Shown here one piece after another: positions 42,920-54,459 of a stretch of 64,000 nt of DNA. Source of the stretch: Paenibacillus sambharensis (GTDB lineage Bacteria > Bacillota > Bacilli > Paenibacillales > Paenibacillaceae); contig NZ_QKRB01000044.1 in NCBI RefSeq assembly GCF_003233845.1, positions 434,001-498,000 of the forward strand, written 5' to 3'. Position numbers and translations under genes: made by a program. The notes under the pieces are model-generated. The model worked only from the letters and a program-made list of their open reading frames with translations. It ran no database searches and was not told the DNA's origin. Every line of letters starts with the position of its first letter. Within the stretch, counting starts at the first letter, position 1.

Positions 42920-44088
42920 GCAGCACTCGTACCCAGCCGCATGCACCTGTGCTTCCGGGCAGCACCGTGGGAATTCTCGGCGGCGGCCAGCTTGGACGAA
43001 TGATGGCTTTGGCGGGAAGCGCCATGGGCTACCGGTTCATCACTCTTGATCCGGCGGATGATGCGCCCTGCGGGCAGGTGGCAGAGCAGATCAAGGCTGC
43101 TTATGACGACCATGAAGCTGCCCGCCAGCTGGCCTCGCGCTCGGATGTCATCACCTATGAATTTGAGAATGTCGATGCCGGCGTAGCCGAAATGCTGATG
43201 GCGGAGTCGCTGGTGCCGCAGGGCAGCAGGCTGCTGCATACCACGCAGCACAGGCTTCGGGAGAAGAGAGCAATTGAAGCGGCGGGTGTGCGCGTGGCGC
43301 CCTATGCGGAGATTACCAGCCTTGCGGACCTTGAGGATGAGGCAGGGAGATTTGGTTATCCCTGCGTGCTCAAGACGGCAACAGGCGGTTACGATGGCAA
43401 GGGCCAGTGGGTGATCAAGGGCGGCCATGAGCTGGCAGAAGCCTACGACACACTGGCTGGAGCGGGCACGGAGCTTGTGCTGGAGCAGTTCATCCGCTTC
43501 GATAAGGAGCTGTCCGTTATCGCGGCCAGAAGCTCCCGGGGTGAGATCAGAACGTTCCCGGCTGCGGAGAACATCCATGTGGACAATATTCTGCATCTGT
43601 CCATTGTCCCAGCACGAGTACCAGAAGCGGTGCTGAAGGAAGCAGAGGAGCTGGCGAAGGCGATTGCCGAAGGGCTTGAAGCGGTAGGCCTGATCGCCGT
43701 TGAGATGTTCTGGTCGTCGGTGGACGGGCTCTATGTGAACGAGCTGGCCCCAAGGCCCCACAACAGCGGGCATTACACAATGGAAGCATGCCGCACCTCG
43801 CAGTTTGAGCAGCATATCCGCGCGGTCTGCAACCTGCCGCTTGGCGATCCGTCGCTGATGACGCCGGTTGTGATGGTGAACGTGCTCGGCGAGCATGTGC
43901 AGCCGCTGCTGGAGCGGCTTGGGGAGCATGACGAAGCGGCTGACAGGCACGGGGTGTCCCCGAAGGTGCATTTGTACGGCAAGCAGGAAGCGAAGGATAA
44001 ACGGAAGATGGGCCATGTCAACGTACTGGCTGCCGATGTGGAATCGGCACTGGCCTGGATAGCCGAAACGACGATTTGGAGGGTTTGA
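42916..44088 (+). CDS. purK: N5-carboxyaminoimidazole ribonucleotide synthase
   Basis: A 390-residue ATP-grasp enzyme that carboxylates AIR using ATP and bicarbonate. [11 protein letters not shown] at the N-terminus, [13 protein letters not shown] in the ATP site and [13 protein letters not shown] near the C-terminus are PurK signatures. Starts in the purE stop (ATGA). Confidence 0.97.
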   Translation: MSSTRTQPHAPVLPGSTVGILGGGQLGRMMALAGSAMGYRFITLDPADDAPCGQVAEQIKAAYDDHEAARQLASRSDVITYEFENVDAGVAEMLMAESLVPQGSRLLHTTQHRLREKRAIEAAGVRVAPYAEITSLADLEDEAGRFGYPCVLKTATGGYDGKGQWVIKGGHELAEAYDTLAGAGTELVLEQFIRFDKELSVIAARSSRGEIRTFPAAENIHVDNILHLSIVPARVPEAVLKEAEELAKAIAEGLEAVGLIAVEMFWSSVDGLYVNELAPRPHNSGHYTMEACRTSQFEQHIRAVCNLPLGDPSLMTPVVMVNVLGEHVQPLLERLGEHDEAADRHGVSPKVHLYGKQEAKDKRKMGHVNVLAADVESALAWIAETTIWRV

Positions 44089-44094
44089 TCGATT

Positions 44095-45390
44095 ATGTTG
44101 GAACGTTACAGCAGACCGGAAATGAGAGCGATCTGGACAGAGGAGAATAAATTCAAGGCATGGCTCGAAGTAGAGCTGTGCGCCTGTGAGGCATGGGCAG
44201 AGCTTGGCGTCATACCGAAGGAAGACGTAGAGGCGCTGCGCCGTTCGGCCGACTTTGATATCGACCGGATCTATGAGATTGAGCAGGAGACCCGCCATGA
44301 CGTCATTGCGTTTACCCGTGCGGTATCAGAGAAGGTTGGCCCGGAGCGGAAATGGGTGCATTACGGCCTGACCTCGACCGATGTCGTAGACACAGCGCTT
44401 GGCTACCTGCTGCGGCAGGCGAACGAAATTCTGCGTGCCGATATTGAACGGTTTATCACGATCCTCCGCGACCAGGCAATCGCCTACAAGGACACGCCGA
44501 TGATGGGCCGTACGCATGGTGTGCATGCCGAACCGACAACCTTCGGCCTCAAGCTGGCGCTCTGGTATGAAGAGATGAAGCGGAACCTCGAGCGCTTCGA
44601 GCATGCGGCAGACGGTGTCCAGTTCGGGAAAATCTCCGGTGCTGTCGGAACGTATGCCAACATCGATCCATTCGTGGAAGAGTTCGTCTGCCGGAAGCTG
44701 GGCACGAAGCCGGCTCCGATCTCGACGCAGACGCTGCAGCGCGACCGTCATGCGGAATATATGGCGACGCTGGCGCTGATCGCGACTTCGCTTGATAAGT
44801 TCGCCACGGAAATCCGCGCGCTGCAGAAGAGTGAGTTCCGCGAGGTGGAAGAGCCGTTTGCGAAGGGCCAGAAGGGCTCGTCGGCCATGCCGCACAAGCG
44901 CAACCCGATCGGCTGCGAGAACATCTCCGGTCTGGCGCGTGTGATCCGCGGCCATATGGTCTCGGCTTATGAGAACGTGCCGCTCTGGCATGAGCGTGAT
45001 ATCTCGCACTCCTCTGTGGAGCGTGTTATCCTGCCGGATGCGACCATGCTGCTGAACTACATGCTGAACCGTCTCGGCAACATTCTGAAGAACCTGCAGG
45101 TGTTCCCGGAGAATATGAAGCGGAACATGCAGCGGACCTATGGCGTACCATTCTCCGGTCGCGTGCTGACCAAGCTGATCGACAAGGGCCTCAGCCGCGA
45201 GCAGGCGTATGATACGGTACAGCCGCGTGCCATGCAGGCGTGGGAGGAGCAGCGCCAGTTCAAGGATATCATCCTGGAGACGCCGCAGATCACAGAACTG
45301 CTCAGCGTGGAAGAGATTGAGGACTGCTTTAACCCGGCTTGGCATCTGAAGCATGTGGATACGATTTTCCGCCGGTTAGGCTTGTCCTAG
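44095..45390 (+). CDS. purB: Adenylosuccinate lyase
   Basis: A 431-residue fumarase/aspartase-superfamily enzyme acting twice: SAICAR to AICAR and adenylosuccinate to AMP. The superfamily loop [15 protein letters not shown] holds the catalytic Ser; [14 protein letters not shown] and [13 protein letters not shown] are further active-site segments. Six bp after purK, with GGAGGG before ATG 44095. Confidence 0.98.
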   Translation: MLERYSRPEMRAIWTEENKFKAWLEVELCACEAWAELGVIPKEDVEALRRSADFDIDRIYEIEQETRHDVIAFTRAVSEKVGPERKWVHYGLTSTDVVDTALGYLLRQANEILRADIERFITILRDQAIAYKDTPMMGRTHGVHAEPTTFGLKLALWYEEMKRNLERFEHAADGVQFGKISGAVGTYANIDPFVEEFVCRKLGTKPAPISTQTLQRDRHAEYMATLALIATSLDKFATEIRALQKSEFREVEEPFAKGQKGSSAMPHKRNPIGCENISGLARVIRGHMVSAYENVPLWHERDISHSSVERVILPDATMLLNYMLNRLGNILKNLQVFPENMKRNMQRTYGVPFSGRVLTKLIDKGLSREQAYDTVQPRAMQAWEEQRQFKDIILETPQITELLSVEEIEDCFNPAWHLKHVDTIFRRLGLS

Positions 45391-45465
45391 GATACTCCGC
45401 ACGCTTTGACGATATAGAAGCTTCTATTATTACAATTGCAACGCCAGGAGAAGGAGGCAGGAATA

Positions 45466-46362
45466 ATGAGCCGACAAGCGCTGGAAACAGCAGAGCATAT
45501 GATCAAGGCCCCGCTGCTCTACAAGGGCAAGGTTCGGGAGCTGTACGATCTTGGCGAGCATTATCTAATTGTGGTGACTGACCGGATATCGGCATTCGAT
45601 TATGTGCTGGATCCGGCTGTGCCAGAGAAGGGCAACGTACTGAACCGCCTCAGCGCCTTCTGGTTCAACCTGACAGAATCGCTGCAGCCTAACCATGTCG
45701 TGCATACGGATGTGGACAAGCTGGGTAGTCTGGTAACGGACGCGGAGCAGCTGAAGGACCGGATCATGGTTACGAAGAAGGCGCAGCGGATTGATATTGA
45801 ATGTGTCGTGCGGGGCTACATCACGGGCGGCGGCTGGAGGCAGTATCAGCAGTCTGGAACGGTCAACGGCATTGAACTGCCGGAAGGCATGCGCAAGAAT
45901 GCGCGGCTTGGGGAGCCGCTGTTCACCCCCGCTGCCAAGAACGATGTCGGCCATGACGAGGATATCCCGTTCGAGCGGATGTGTGAGCTGGTCGGAGCTG
46001 AGCTTGCGGAAGAGCTGAAGGAACGGAGCCTGAAGCTGTATGAGTTTGCAAGGGGCTACTGCGAGGAACGGGAGATCATACTCGCGGACTGTAAGTTTGA
46101 ATTCGGCATTATTGACGGACAGGTCATCCTGATTGATGAGCTGTTTACGCCGGACTCTTCGCGCTTCTGGGCGAAGGAAACCTATGCGCTTGATATTGAG
46201 ATCGACAGCATGGACAAGGAGCCGGTCCGCACCTATCTGGCCGGTACCCCATGGGACAAGAACAGCGAGCCGGACAGGCTGCCGGATCTCGTCGTGGAAG
46301 AGACGACCCGGCGCTACATGGATATCTACAACCGCCTCACAGGCGAAAGCATAGCGAATTAA
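45466..46362 (+). CDS. purC: SAICAR synthetase
   Basis: A 298-residue enzyme that joins aspartate to CAIR with ATP. KGKVRELYDLGEHYLIVVTD at the start, the VVRGYITGGGW loop and LIDELFTPDSSRFW are family signatures. It is of the longer class, some 55 residues more than B. subtilis PurC. ATG 45466 follows AAGGAGG by 8 nt. Confidence 0.97.
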   Translation: MSRQALETAEHMIKAPLLYKGKVRELYDLGEHYLIVVTDRISAFDYVLDPAVPEKGNVLNRLSAFWFNLTESLQPNHVVHTDVDKLGSLVTDAEQLKDRIMVTKKAQRIDIECVVRGYITGGGWRQYQQSGTVNGIELPEGMRKNARLGEPLFTPAAKNDVGHDEDIPFERMCELVGAELAEELKERSLKLYEFARGYCEEREIILADCKFEFGIIDGQVILIDELFTPDSSRFWAKETYALDIEIDSMDKEPVRTYLAGTPWDKNSEPDRLPDLVVEETTRRYMDIYNRLTGESIAN

Positions 46363-46462
46363 TACGATTCAGATATGAACGCTGGCTTAATAAGCCAATG
46401 CATGTTTAGCGGAACAGTTGAGTAAAGCAGGGCTTCACCCATTGAACAGGAGGCTGGAAACG

Positions 46463-46705
46463 ATGAAAGCAACGGTTTATGTCACCATTAAACAGAACGT
46501 ATTGGACCCGCAGGGCGCAGCGGTAGAGGGCGCGCTTCATTCGATGGGTTTTCAGGAGGTCGGCAAGGTCAGAATCGGCAAGTACCTGGAGTTTGAACTG
46601 GATACGACAGACCGCCTGGAAGCGGAGCAGAGAGTGACGCTGATGTGTGAGAAGCTGCTGGCGAATACGGTGATTGAAGACTACCGATTTGAATTGGAGG
46701 GCTAA
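46463..46705 (+). CDS. purS: FGAM synthase small subunit
   Basis: An 80-residue PurS needed, with PurQ and PurL, for the three-part FGAM synthase. [20 protein letters not shown] and LHSMGF are typical. ATG 46463 follows AGGAGG by 9 nt; 4 bp before purQ. Confidence 0.95.
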   Translation: MKATVYVTIKQNVLDPQGAAVEGALHSMGFQEVGKVRIGKYLEFELDTTDRLEAEQRVTLMCEKLLANTVIEDYRFELEG

Positions 46706-46709
46706 ACCG

Positions 46710-47405
46710 ATGAAGTTTGCAGTAATCGTTTTTCCGGGCTCCAACTGTGATATTGACTGCTACAAAGCGGTTGAGCAAACGATCGGACAGCCGGTTGACT
46801 ATGTATGGCAGACAGCCACGGATTTATCTGCATACGACGCCATTATTGTGCCGGGAGGCTTCTCCTATGGCGACTACCTGCGCTCGGGTGCGATTGCCCA
46901 ATTTGCCCCGGTTATGGCGGAGGTTGTGAAGGCTGCTGAAGCGGGCAAATATGTGCTTGGCATCTGCAACGGGTTCCAGATTCTGACCGAAGCACGGCTT
47001 CTGCCGGGCGCCCTGCGCCGCAACAAGAATCTGAAGTTCCGCTGCCACTCGGCGCTGCTGGAGGTTGTCAATAACGAGACCCCATTCACGAACGAGTACA
47101 GCAAGGGTGAGATTATCGATGTTCCGATCGCGCATGGCGAAGGCAACTACTACTGCGACGAGACGACACTGGCGCAGCTGAAGGCGAACAACCAGATCGT
47201 GTTTCGCTACGTGGCGGGCGCGAATCCGAACGGCTCGGTAGAGGATATCGCGGGAATCTGCAATGAGAAGGGCAACGTGGTCGGCATGATGCCGCATCCG
47301 GAGCGCGCAGTGGACAAGCTGCTGGGTTCGGAGGACGGCAAGCGGATGTTTGCATCGATCTTGAATGTATGGAGGGAACAGCATGGCGCAGCAGTTAACA
47401 GCTAA
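46710..47405 (+). CDS. purQ: FGAM synthase glutaminase subunit
   Basis: A 231-residue class I amidotransferase that provides ammonia to Pur[10 protein letters not shown] at the N-terminus, nucleophile Cys86 in GICNGFQ, HGEGNY and PHPERA complete the triad region. TTGGAGGG precedes ATG 46710; its 3' end overlaps purL by 23 bp. Confidence 0.97.
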   Translation: MKFAVIVFPGSNCDIDCYKAVEQTIGQPVDYVWQTATDLSAYDAIIVPGGFSYGDYLRSGAIAQFAPVMAEVVKAAEAGKYVLGICNGFQILTEARLLPGALRRNKNLKFRCHSALLEVVNNETPFTNEYSKGEIIDVPIAHGEGNYYCDETTLAQLKANNQIVFRYVAGANPNGSVEDIAGICNEKGNVVGMMPHPERAVDKLLGSEDGKRMFASILNVWREQHGAAVNS

Positions 47406-49626
47406 GGAACCGACTCCGGAGCAAATCGCGGAACAGCAGATCTACAAGCAGATGGGCGTAACGGACAAGGAATTTGACCTGATCTGCGGGCATCTGGGCC
47501 GCAAGCCCAACTATACGGAAATCGGCGTATTCAGCGTCATGTGGTCGGAGCACTGCTCCTACAAGAACTCCAAGCCCGTACTGCGCCGCTTCCCTGTCAC
47601 AGGGCCGCGCGTCCTGATGGGCCCAGGCGAAGGCGCCGGCATCGTGGATATCGGTGACAATCAGGCTGTCGTGTTCAAGATCGAGTCGCACAACCATCCA
47701 TCGGCGATTGAGCCTTATCAGGGTGCTGCGACCGGTGTCGGCGGCATTATCCGCGACATCTTCTCGATGGGCGCGCGTCCGGTTGCGCTGCTGAACAGCC
47801 TGCGCTTCGGGCGTCTTGAGAATGAGCGCGTGCGCTACCTGTTCGAGCATGTGGTCAGCGGTATTGCCGGCTACGGCAACTGCATCGGCATTCCGACGGT
47901 AGCCGGTGAAGTGATGTTTGATGAGAGCTATGAGGGCAACCCGCTTGTCAATGCGATGTGCGTGGGCCTGATTGATCATGATAAAATCCAGCGCGGCGTT
48001 GCCAAGGGTGTAGGCAACCCGGTGTTCTATGTCGGTCCTGCTACTGGCCGCGACGGCATTCACGGCGCGACCTTCGCATCCGAGGAGCTGACAGAGGAGT
48101 CGGAAGCGAAGCGTCCGGCCGTTCAAGTGGGCGACCCGTTCATGGAGAAGCTGGTTATGGAAGCATGTCTGGAGCTGATTGATACGGGCATCGTTCTCGG
48201 TATTCAGGACATGGGCGCAGCAGGTCTGACCTGCTCGAGCGCAGAAATGGCAGCGAAGGCCGGCAATGGTCTGGAGCTGTATCTGGATGAGGTGCCGCAG
48301 CGCGAGGAAGGCATGACGCCTTACGAGATGATGCTGTCCGAATCGCAGGAGCGGATGCTGTTCGTTATCGAGCCGCAGCATGAAGCGCAGGCGAGAGAGA
48401 TTTTCGAGCGCTGGGGCATCCTCTGCGCCAAGGTTGGCAAGGTGACGGATGACGGCCGTCTGCGCTTGTTCCACAAGGGCGAGCAGGTTGCCGACATGCC
48501 GGTTAAGCCGCTTGTTGACGAGTGCCCGATTTACAATAAGCCTTCCCAAGAGCCGGCTTATTACGCAGCTAATGCCCAGATTGATACTTCTGCATACGGA
48601 GAAGTAACGGATCTTACCGGCGCGCTGGAGAAGGTGCTTGCGTCCCCTACGGTTGCGAGCAAGGAATGGGTTTACAGCCAATATGATTACATGGTTCGCA
48701 CAAGCACAGCCGTCCGTCCGGGCTCGGATGCAGCAGTCGTGACCGTGCCGGGCACGCGCAAGGCCCTGGCGATGACAACGGACTGCAACGGCCGTTACGT
48801 GTACTTGGACCCTGAAGTCGGCGGACGGATTGCGGTTGCTGAAGCGGCGCGCAACATCGTCTGCTCCGGTGCCGAGCCGCTGGCGATCACGGACAACCTG
48901 AACTTCGGCAACCCGGAGAAGCCGGAAGTATTCTGGCAGATTGAGAAGGCGGTAGACGGCATGGCGGAAGCCTGCCGCGTGCTGGACACGCCGGTTATCG
49001 GCGGCAATGTGAGCTTGTACAACGAGAACGCCAAGGGTGCGATCTACCCGACGCCGGTTGTCGGCATGGTGGGTCTCATTCATGATATTGACCATATTAC
49101 AACCCAGGCCTTCAAGACAGAGGGCGACGTCGTCATCCTCGTGGGCGAAACGAAGGCCGAGCTTGGCGGCAGTGAGCTGCAGTACGCGCTCTACGGGCGT
49201 ACGGAAGGCCGTCCGCCGGAGCTGGAACTTGCCCTGGAGAAGAAGGTGCTGGGCGCCGTGCTTAGCGCGATTCAAGGCGGACTTGTTGCTTCGGCGCATG
49301 ACCTGTCCGAGGGCGGCCTCGCGGCCGCAGCAGCAGAGTCCTGCATCAGCGGCGGCATCGGCGCAGCGCTTGAGCTGAGCACGGACCTGCGCGCGGATCA
49401 CGCGCTCTTCAGCGAAACCCAGTCGCGCATCCTGCTGTCGGCGAAGCCGGACAAGGCGGAAGCGCTGCTGGAGCAGCTTGGCGCAGCAGGCGTAGCCTGC
49501 GCGCGAATCGGAACTGTCGGAGGCAGCAGCCTGACCATTAACGTAAACGGACAAGCCGGCATTGCAGCACCGGTCACACAACTGGAGAAGGTCTGGAAGG
49601 ATGCGATTCCATGTCTGATGAACTGA
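47383..49626 (+). CDS. purL: FGAM synthase large subunit (small-type PurL)
   Basis: A 747-residue synthetase of the kind that needs PurS and PurQ, not the long fused type. [34 protein letters not shown] and [11 protein letters not shown] are ATP/FGAR sites; the second half repeats the AIR-synthase fold ([11 protein letters not shown]). GGAGGG is 6 nt before ATG 47383. Confidence 0.98.
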   Translation: MAQQLTAKEPTPEQIAEQQIYKQMGVTDKEFDLICGHLGRKPNYTEIGVFSVMWSEHCSYKNSKPVLRRFPVTGPRVLMGPGEGAGIVDIGDNQAVVFKIESHNHPSAIEPYQGAATGVGGIIRDIFSMGARPVALLNSLRFGRLENERVRYLFEHVVSGIAGYGNCIGIPTVAGEVMFDESYEGNPLVNAMCVGLIDHDKIQRGVAKGVGNPVFYVGPATGRDGIHGATFASEELTEESEAKRPAVQVGDPFMEKLVMEACLELIDTGIVLGIQDMGAAGLTCSSAEMAAKAGNGLELYLDEVPQREEGMTPYEMMLSESQERMLFVIEPQHEAQAREIFERWGILCAKVGKVTDDGRLRLFHKGEQVADMPVKPLVDECPIYNKPSQEPAYYAANAQIDTSAYGEVTDLTGALEKVLASPTVASKEWVYSQYDYMVRTSTAVRPGSDAAVVTVPGTRKALAMTTDCNGRYVYLDPEVGGRIAVAEAARNIVCSGAEPLAITDNLNFGNPEKPEVFWQIEKAVDGMAEACRVLDTPVIGGNVSLYNENAKGAIYPTPVVGMVGLIHDIDHITTQAFKTEGDVVILVGETKAELGGSELQYALYGRTEGRPPELELALEKKVLGAVLSAIQGGLVASAHDLSEGGLAAAAAESCISGGIGAALELSTDLRADHALFSETQSRILLSAKPDKAEALLEQLGAAGVACARIGTVGGSSLTINVNGQAGIAAPVTQLEKVWKDAIPCLMN

Positions 49627-51098
49627 AGCAGCTTTCCAAGCTGTGGACGGACGGAGGCGGCCATTACAACGAAGGTATTGGCCGGGATGACATATTCGAC
49701 AAGCTTCGTGAGGAATGCGGTGTATTCGGGGTGGTCGGCCACCCTGACGCCGCTTCTCTCAGCTATTACGGGCTTCATGCCCTGCAGCACCGCGGCGAGG
49801 AAAGCTGCGGCATCTGCACCGTAGACCGGGAGCAGGATGGTGTGTTTAACTATCACCGCGGCATGGGCCTGGTCAAGGAAGTATTCGACAAGGATAAGCT
49901 GGATGCCCTTCAGGGCGACCGTTCAATCGGCCATGTCCGTTACTCGACATCCGGCGGCAGCGGCCTGGCGAACGCCCAGCCCTTGGTCTTCAAATACCGT
50001 GATGGGGATCTTGGCATCGCGACCAACGGCAATATCGTCAATGCGCCGGAAATCAGGCGCGAGCTGGAGGCGAACGGCTCGATCTTTCAGACGACAAGCG
50101 ATACCGAGGTTGTTGCCCACTTGATCGCGCGTTCGCCGAAGGATTTTGTCAGCGCAGCCAGAGATGCGCTGCAGCGCATTATCGGCGGCTACGCCTTCCT
50201 GATTATGACGAACAGCAAGCTGCTTGTTGCCTCCGATCCGCATGGCCTGCGCCCGCTCGTCATCGGGCGGCTCGGCGAGGCGTATGTGTTCGCATCGGAG
50301 ACCTGCGCGCTTGAGACAATCGGCGCGGAGTATGAGCGTGATGTGGAGCCGGGCGAGCTCATTATTTTTGACAGCGAAGGCATGCATACGGAGCGCTATG
50401 TTCCCCTGGAACGGCGTGCGGTATGCGCGATGGAGTACATCTATTTTGCCCGGCCGGACAGCGATATCAGCGGGATTAACCTGCACTCCGCGCGCAAGCG
50501 CATGGGCAGCCGCCTCGCTATTGAATCCTTCGTCGATGCCGATGTGGTGACCGGCGTGCCGGATTCCAGCATCTCGGCGGCGATCGGCTATGCCGAGCAG
50601 ACGGGCATTCCGTATGAGCTGGGGCTGATCAAGAACAAGTACACCGGCCGCACGTTCATCCAGCCCTCGCAGGAGCTGCGCGAGAAGGGCGTCAAGATGA
50701 AGCTGAGCGCGGTGCGCAAGGTGGTTGAAGGCAAGCGGGTGGTCATGATTGACGACTCGATCGTGCGCGGCACGACCTCACGCCGGATTGTCAATCTGCT
50801 GCGGGAAGCAGGGGCGACGGAGGTCCATGTGCGGATCACCTCGCCGCCATTCGCGAACCCGTGCTACTACGGCATCGATACGCCGGACCGCAAGGAGCTG
50901 ATCGCCGGCTCCAAGACGGTTGAGGAGATTCGCCAGCTGATTAATGCGGATACGCTTACCTTCCTGAGCAACGACGGCTTTACAGAGGCGGTCGGCGGCA
51001 ATGAGGGCGAGCATAACCGGGGGCTGTGCATGGCGTGCTTCGACAATGATTACCCGACTCCGGTCGATTTTACATCAGATAAATCCTGCAGCTGCTGA
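49611..51098 (+). CDS. purF: Amidophosphoribosyltransferase
   Basis: A 495-residue enzyme for the first committed step, PRPP plus glutamine to phosphoribosylamine. Nucleophile Cys36 in [12 protein letters not shown] implies a 35-residue propeptide, longer than the 11 of B. subtilis. The PRPP loop is [14 protein letters not shown]. Cysteines in [15 protein letters not shown] and CMACF fit the 4Fe-4S type. Starts inside the purL end. Confidence 0.97.
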   Translation: MSDELKQLSKLWTDGGGHYNEGIGRDDIFDKLREECGVFGVVGHPDAASLSYYGLHALQHRGEESCGICTVDREQDGVFNYHRGMGLVKEVFDKDKLDALQGDRSIGHVRYSTSGGSGLANAQPLVFKYRDGDLGIATNGNIVNAPEIRRELEANGSIFQTTSDTEVVAHLIARSPKDFVSAARDALQRIIGGYAFLIMTNSKLLVASDPHGLRPLVIGRLGEAYVFASETCALETIGAEYERDVEPGELIIFDSEGMHTERYVPLERRAVCAMEYIYFARPDSDISGINLHSARKRMGSRLAIESFVDADVVTGVPDSSISAAIGYAEQTGIPYELGLIKNKYTGRTFIQPSQELREKGVKMKLSAVRKVVEGKRVVMIDDSIVRGTTSRRIVNLLREAGATEVHVRITSPPFANPCYYGIDTPDRKELIAGSKTVEEIRQLINADTLTFLSNDGFTEAVGGNEGEHNRGLCMACFDNDYPTPVDFTSDKSCSC

Positions 51099-51130
51099 AG
51101 CTGCATTAGAACAATACTGAAGGAGTGACC

Positions 51131-52177
51131 ATGGTGGCAGAAGCGTACAAACAGGCCGGCGTCGATATTGCGGCAGGCAACGAAGCGGTCGAACGGATGA
51201 AGAAGCATGTGAAACGGACGTTCCGGCCGGAGGTACTGACGGATCTGGGCGGGTTTGGCGCCTTGTTTGGCCTTAATAAGGACAAGTACGAGGAGCCGGT
51301 GCTCGTATCGGGAACGGACGGCGTCGGCACGAAGCTGAAGCTGGCGTTCGCCATGGACAAGCATGACACCATCGGAATCGACGCCGTAGCCATGTGCGTG
51401 AATGACATCATTGTACAGGGCGCGGAGCCGCTGTTCTTCCTCGATTATCTGGCCTGCGGCAAGGTGGTGCCGGAGAAGATTGAAGCGATTGTAAAAGGCA
51501 TTGCGGACGGCTGCGAGCAGTCCGGCTGCGCACTCATCGGCGGCGAGACCGCAGAGATGCCGGGCATGTACAGCGAAGAGGAGTATGATATCGCTGGATT
51601 CACGGTTGGTATCGTGGACAAGAAGAAGATTATCGACGGTTCGGCCATCAAGCCTGGCGACGCGGTCATCGGACTCGCTTCCAGCGGCGTGCACAGCAAC
51701 GGCTTCTCGCTGGTGCGCAGGCTGCTGCTGGAGCAGGCTGGCTATTCGCTGCAGGATACGCTGCCGGAGCTTGGCGGCGCGAAGCTTGGCGACGTCCTGC
51801 TGGAGCCGACGCGCTTGTACGTGAAGCCTGCACTGCAGCTGATCGAACAGGTGCAGGTCAAGGGCATGGCGCACATTACGGGCGGCGGCTTCATCGAGAA
51901 TATTCCGCGCATGCTGCCTGAGGGCGTCAACGTGGAGATCGACTACGGCTCCTGGCCGGTATTGCCGATCTTCAGCCTGATGCAGGAGAAGGGAAGCATT
52001 ACGAACCGCGATATGTTCACGACCTTCAACATGGGCATCGGCCTTGTCGTTGTGCTGCCGGAGGACCAGGCTGAGCAGGCGCTTGAGCTGCTGAAGGGCA
52101 TGGAGATGGATGCATACCGGATCGGCCGTGTAACGGAAGGAAGCCGTGTGGTGACCTTTACGGGAGCTGAAGTCTAA
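51131..52177 (+). CDS. purM: AIR synthetase (phosphoribosylformylglycinamidine cyclo-ligase)
   Basis: A 348-residue ATP-dependent cyclase that makes [30 protein letters not shown] and [15 protein letters not shown] are signatures. AAGGAG is 5 nt before ATG 51131; GTG 51134 is the only other sensible start. TAATG overlap with purN. Confidence 0.97.
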   Translation: MVAEAYKQAGVDIAAGNEAVERMKKHVKRTFRPEVLTDLGGFGALFGLNKDKYEEPVLVSGTDGVGTKLKLAFAMDKHDTIGIDAVAMCVNDIIVQGAEPLFFLDYLACGKVVPEKIEAIVKGIADGCEQSGCALIGGETAEMPGMYSEEEYDIAGFTVGIVDKKKIIDGSAIKPGDAVIGLASSGVHSNGFSLVRRLLLEQAGYSLQDTLPELGGAKLGDVLLEPTRLYVKPALQLIEQVQVKGMAHITGGGFIENIPRMLPEGVNVEIDYGSWPVLPIFSLMQEKGSITNRDMFTTFNMGIGLVVVLPEDQAEQALELLKGMEMDAYRIGRVTEGSRVVTFTGAEV

Positions 52178-52785
52178 TGGCCAAGCTGAAAATCGCCGTG
52201 TTCGCATCCGGCAGCGGGACGAACTTCCAGGCGATCTCGGATGCGGTTCAGGCAGGAAAGCTCGATGTGTCCATCGAGCTTTTGGTTTGCGACAAGGCAG
52301 GTGCGCCCGTTGTTGAGCGGGCGGAGCGTGCCGGTGTGGACACCTTCGTGTTCGCGCCGAAGTCCTTCCCGTCACGTGAGGCTTATGAGGAAGAAATTTT
52401 GGCGGCATTGAAGCACCGGGGTGTGGAGCTGATTGTTCTGGCAGGGTACATGCGTATAATCACGCCCGTGCTGATCGAGCCGTATTACGGCCGTATGATT
52501 AATGTTCACCCGTCGCTGCTCCCGGCATTCACCGGCATCAACGCCGTCCGGCAGGCGCTGGAGTACGGAGTGAAGGTGACAGGGGTTACCGTGCATTATG
52601 TGGACGGCGGCCTCGACACCGGACCCATCATTGCCCAGCGTACCGTCGATGTGCTGCCGGGGGATACGGAAGAGACGCTTACGACCCGCATTCAGGAGAC
52701 GGAGCGGGTGCTGCTGCCCTGGACCATAGGACAGATTGCCGAGGGGCATGTGCGGCTGGACGGCCGGCATGTTCATGTAGGCTGA
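52177..52785 (+). CDS. purN: Phosphoribosylglycinamide formyltransferase
   Basis: A 202-residue formyl-tetrahydrofolate-dependent transferase. ASGSGTNFQAI, NVHPSLLPAF (Asn and His) and HYVDGGLDTGPII (Asp) form the catalytic set. Starts in the last base of the purM stop codon. Confidence 0.97.
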   Translation: MAKLKIAVFASGSGTNFQAISDAVQAGKLDVSIELLVCDKAGAPVVERAERAGVDTFVFAPKSFPSREAYEEEILAALKHRGVELIVLAGYMRIITPVLIEPYYGRMINVHPSLLPAFTGINAVRQALEYGVKVTGVTVHYVDGGLDTGPIIAQRTVDVLPGDTEETLTTRIQETERVLLPWTIGQIAEGHVRLDGRHVHVG

Positions 52786-52856
52786 TCGGATAGATGACTG
52801 CTAACGGATCCGGGGAACTGGGTTCAAGACAACCACTATTAGGAGGGACCTGTATT

Positions 52857-54404
52857 TTGGCTATTCGCAGAGCGTTAATCAGTGTTTCGGACAAGACAGG
52901 CATCGTGGAATTCTCCCGTGCGCTTGCCGCGCAGGGTGTGGAGATTATTTCGACCGGGGGAACGGCTTCCCTGCTTGAGAAGGAAGGCATTCCGGTGATC
53001 GGGATTTCGGATGTGACCGGCTTCCCGGAAATTATGGATGGACGCGTCAAGACGCTTCATCCGGCTGTACATAGCGGCCTCTTGGCCGTGCGGGATAATG
53101 AAGAGCATACGAAGGCGATGAAGGAGCTGGGTCTAGATTATATCGACCTGGTTGTCGTAAATCTCTATCCGTTCAAGGAGACGATCGCGAAGCCAGGCGT
53201 GTCCTATGAGGATGCGATTGAGAACATTGATATCGGCGGTCCGACAATGCTGCGTTCTGCTGCCAAAAATCATGCCTTCGTCACGGTAGTGGTTGATTCT
53301 GCTGACTACACAGGCGTGGTGGAAGAGCTGCAGGCCGGCGGTGATACAACGCTGGAGACACGCAAGCGCCTGGCGGCCAAGGTGTTCCGTCACACGGCAG
53401 CCTACGATGCGCTGATTTCCGACTATCTCTCCAAGCTGAACGGCGAGCCGCTACCAGAGTCTTATACAGTAACCTATGAGAAGGTTCAGGATTTGCGTTA
53501 CGGCGAGAACCCGCATCAGCAGGCGGCCTTCTACAAGAAGCCGCTGGCTGCGGAAGGCAGCATTACAACAGCGGTCCAGCTGCATGGCAAGGAGCTGTCC
53601 TATAACAATATCAGCGATGCGAATGCGGCGCTGGCCATTGTGAAAGAATTTGAAGAGCCGGCTGTCGTAGCGGTTAAGCATATGAATCCGTGCGGCGTGG
53701 GAGTTGGCACGACCGTTCATGAAGCGTTCCAGAAGGCGTATGCGGCTGATCCGACATCGATCTTCGGCGGGATTGTTGCGGCTAACCGGACGCTGGAGCG
53801 CGAGACGGCGCTGCTGCTGCATGATATTTTCCTCGAAATCGTTATTGCACCGGACTTCACGCAGGAGGCGCTGGACGTTCTCATGCAGAAGAAGAACATC
53901 CGCCTGATGAAGCTGGGCGAGCTGAACGCGCCGAAGGAGCGCAAGCCGGAATGGCTGGTTACCTCCGTGGAAGGCGGCATGCTCGTACAGCAGAGCGATG
54001 TGCATTCTCTGACAGAAGCTGACCTGAAGGTCGTAACGAACCGCAAGCCGACCGACGAAGAGCTGAAGCAGCTGCTGTTCGGCTGGAAGGTCGTGAAGCA
54101 TGTGAAGTCCAATGCGATTCTGCTGGCGCAGAATGATATGACCGTAGGCGTTGGCGCTGGCCAGATGAACCGTGTCGGTGCAGCCCGGATTGCGATCGAG
54201 CAGGCAGGCGAGAAGGCGAAGGGCGCAGTACTGGCTTCGGATGCCTTCTTCCCGATGGGCGATACGCTGGAGCTTGCGGCCAAGGCAGGCATAACGGCTG
54301 TCATTCAGCCAGGCGGCTCCATCAAGGATGAAGAGTCTATTGCCGTGGCCAATGCACACAACATCGCGATGGTCATGACCGATGTGCGCCACTTCAAGCA
54401 TTAA
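52857..54404 (+). CDS. purH: AICAR transformylase / IMP cyclohydrolase
   Basis: A 515-residue bifunctional enzyme for the last two IMP steps. N-terminal cyclohydrolase ([26 protein letters not shown]), C-terminal transformylase with [11 protein letters not shown] holding Lys-His. The start is TTG 52857: AGGAGGG lies 9 nt upstream and the product then begins [13 protein letters not shown] as in relatives. Confidence 0.97.
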   Translation: MAIRRALISVSDKTGIVEFSRALAAQGVEIISTGGTASLLEKEGIPVIGISDVTGFPEIMDGRVKTLHPAVHSGLLAVRDNEEHTKAMKELGLDYIDLVVVNLYPFKETIAKPGVSYEDAIENIDIGGPTMLRSAAKNHAFVTVVVDSADYTGVVEELQAGGDTTLETRKRLAAKVFRHTAAYDALISDYLSKLNGEPLPESYTVTYEKVQDLRYGENPHQQAAFYKKPLAAEGSITTAVQLHGKELSYNNISDANAALAIVKEFEEPAVVAVKHMNPCGVGVGTTVHEAFQKAYAADPTSIFGGIVAANRTLERETALLLHDIFLEIVIAPDFTQEALDVLMQKKNIRLMKLGELNAPKERKPEWLVTSVEGGMLVQQSDVHSLTEADLKVVTNRKPTDEELKQLLFGWKVVKHVKSNAILLAQNDMTVGVGAGQMNRVGAARIAIEQAGEKAKGAVLASDAFFPMGDTLELAAKAGITAVIQPGGSIKDEESIAVANAHNIAMVMTDVRHFKH

Positions 54405-54459
54405 GAATACAGCACACTTTCGAGCGAAGACGGATTCTTACAGACAGGGGGCACTTTCA

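Noticed and set aside
47395-49581. 728-codon - strand frame opposite purL
   Set aside because: Exactly antisense to a strongly conserved gene; composition typical of mirror frames.
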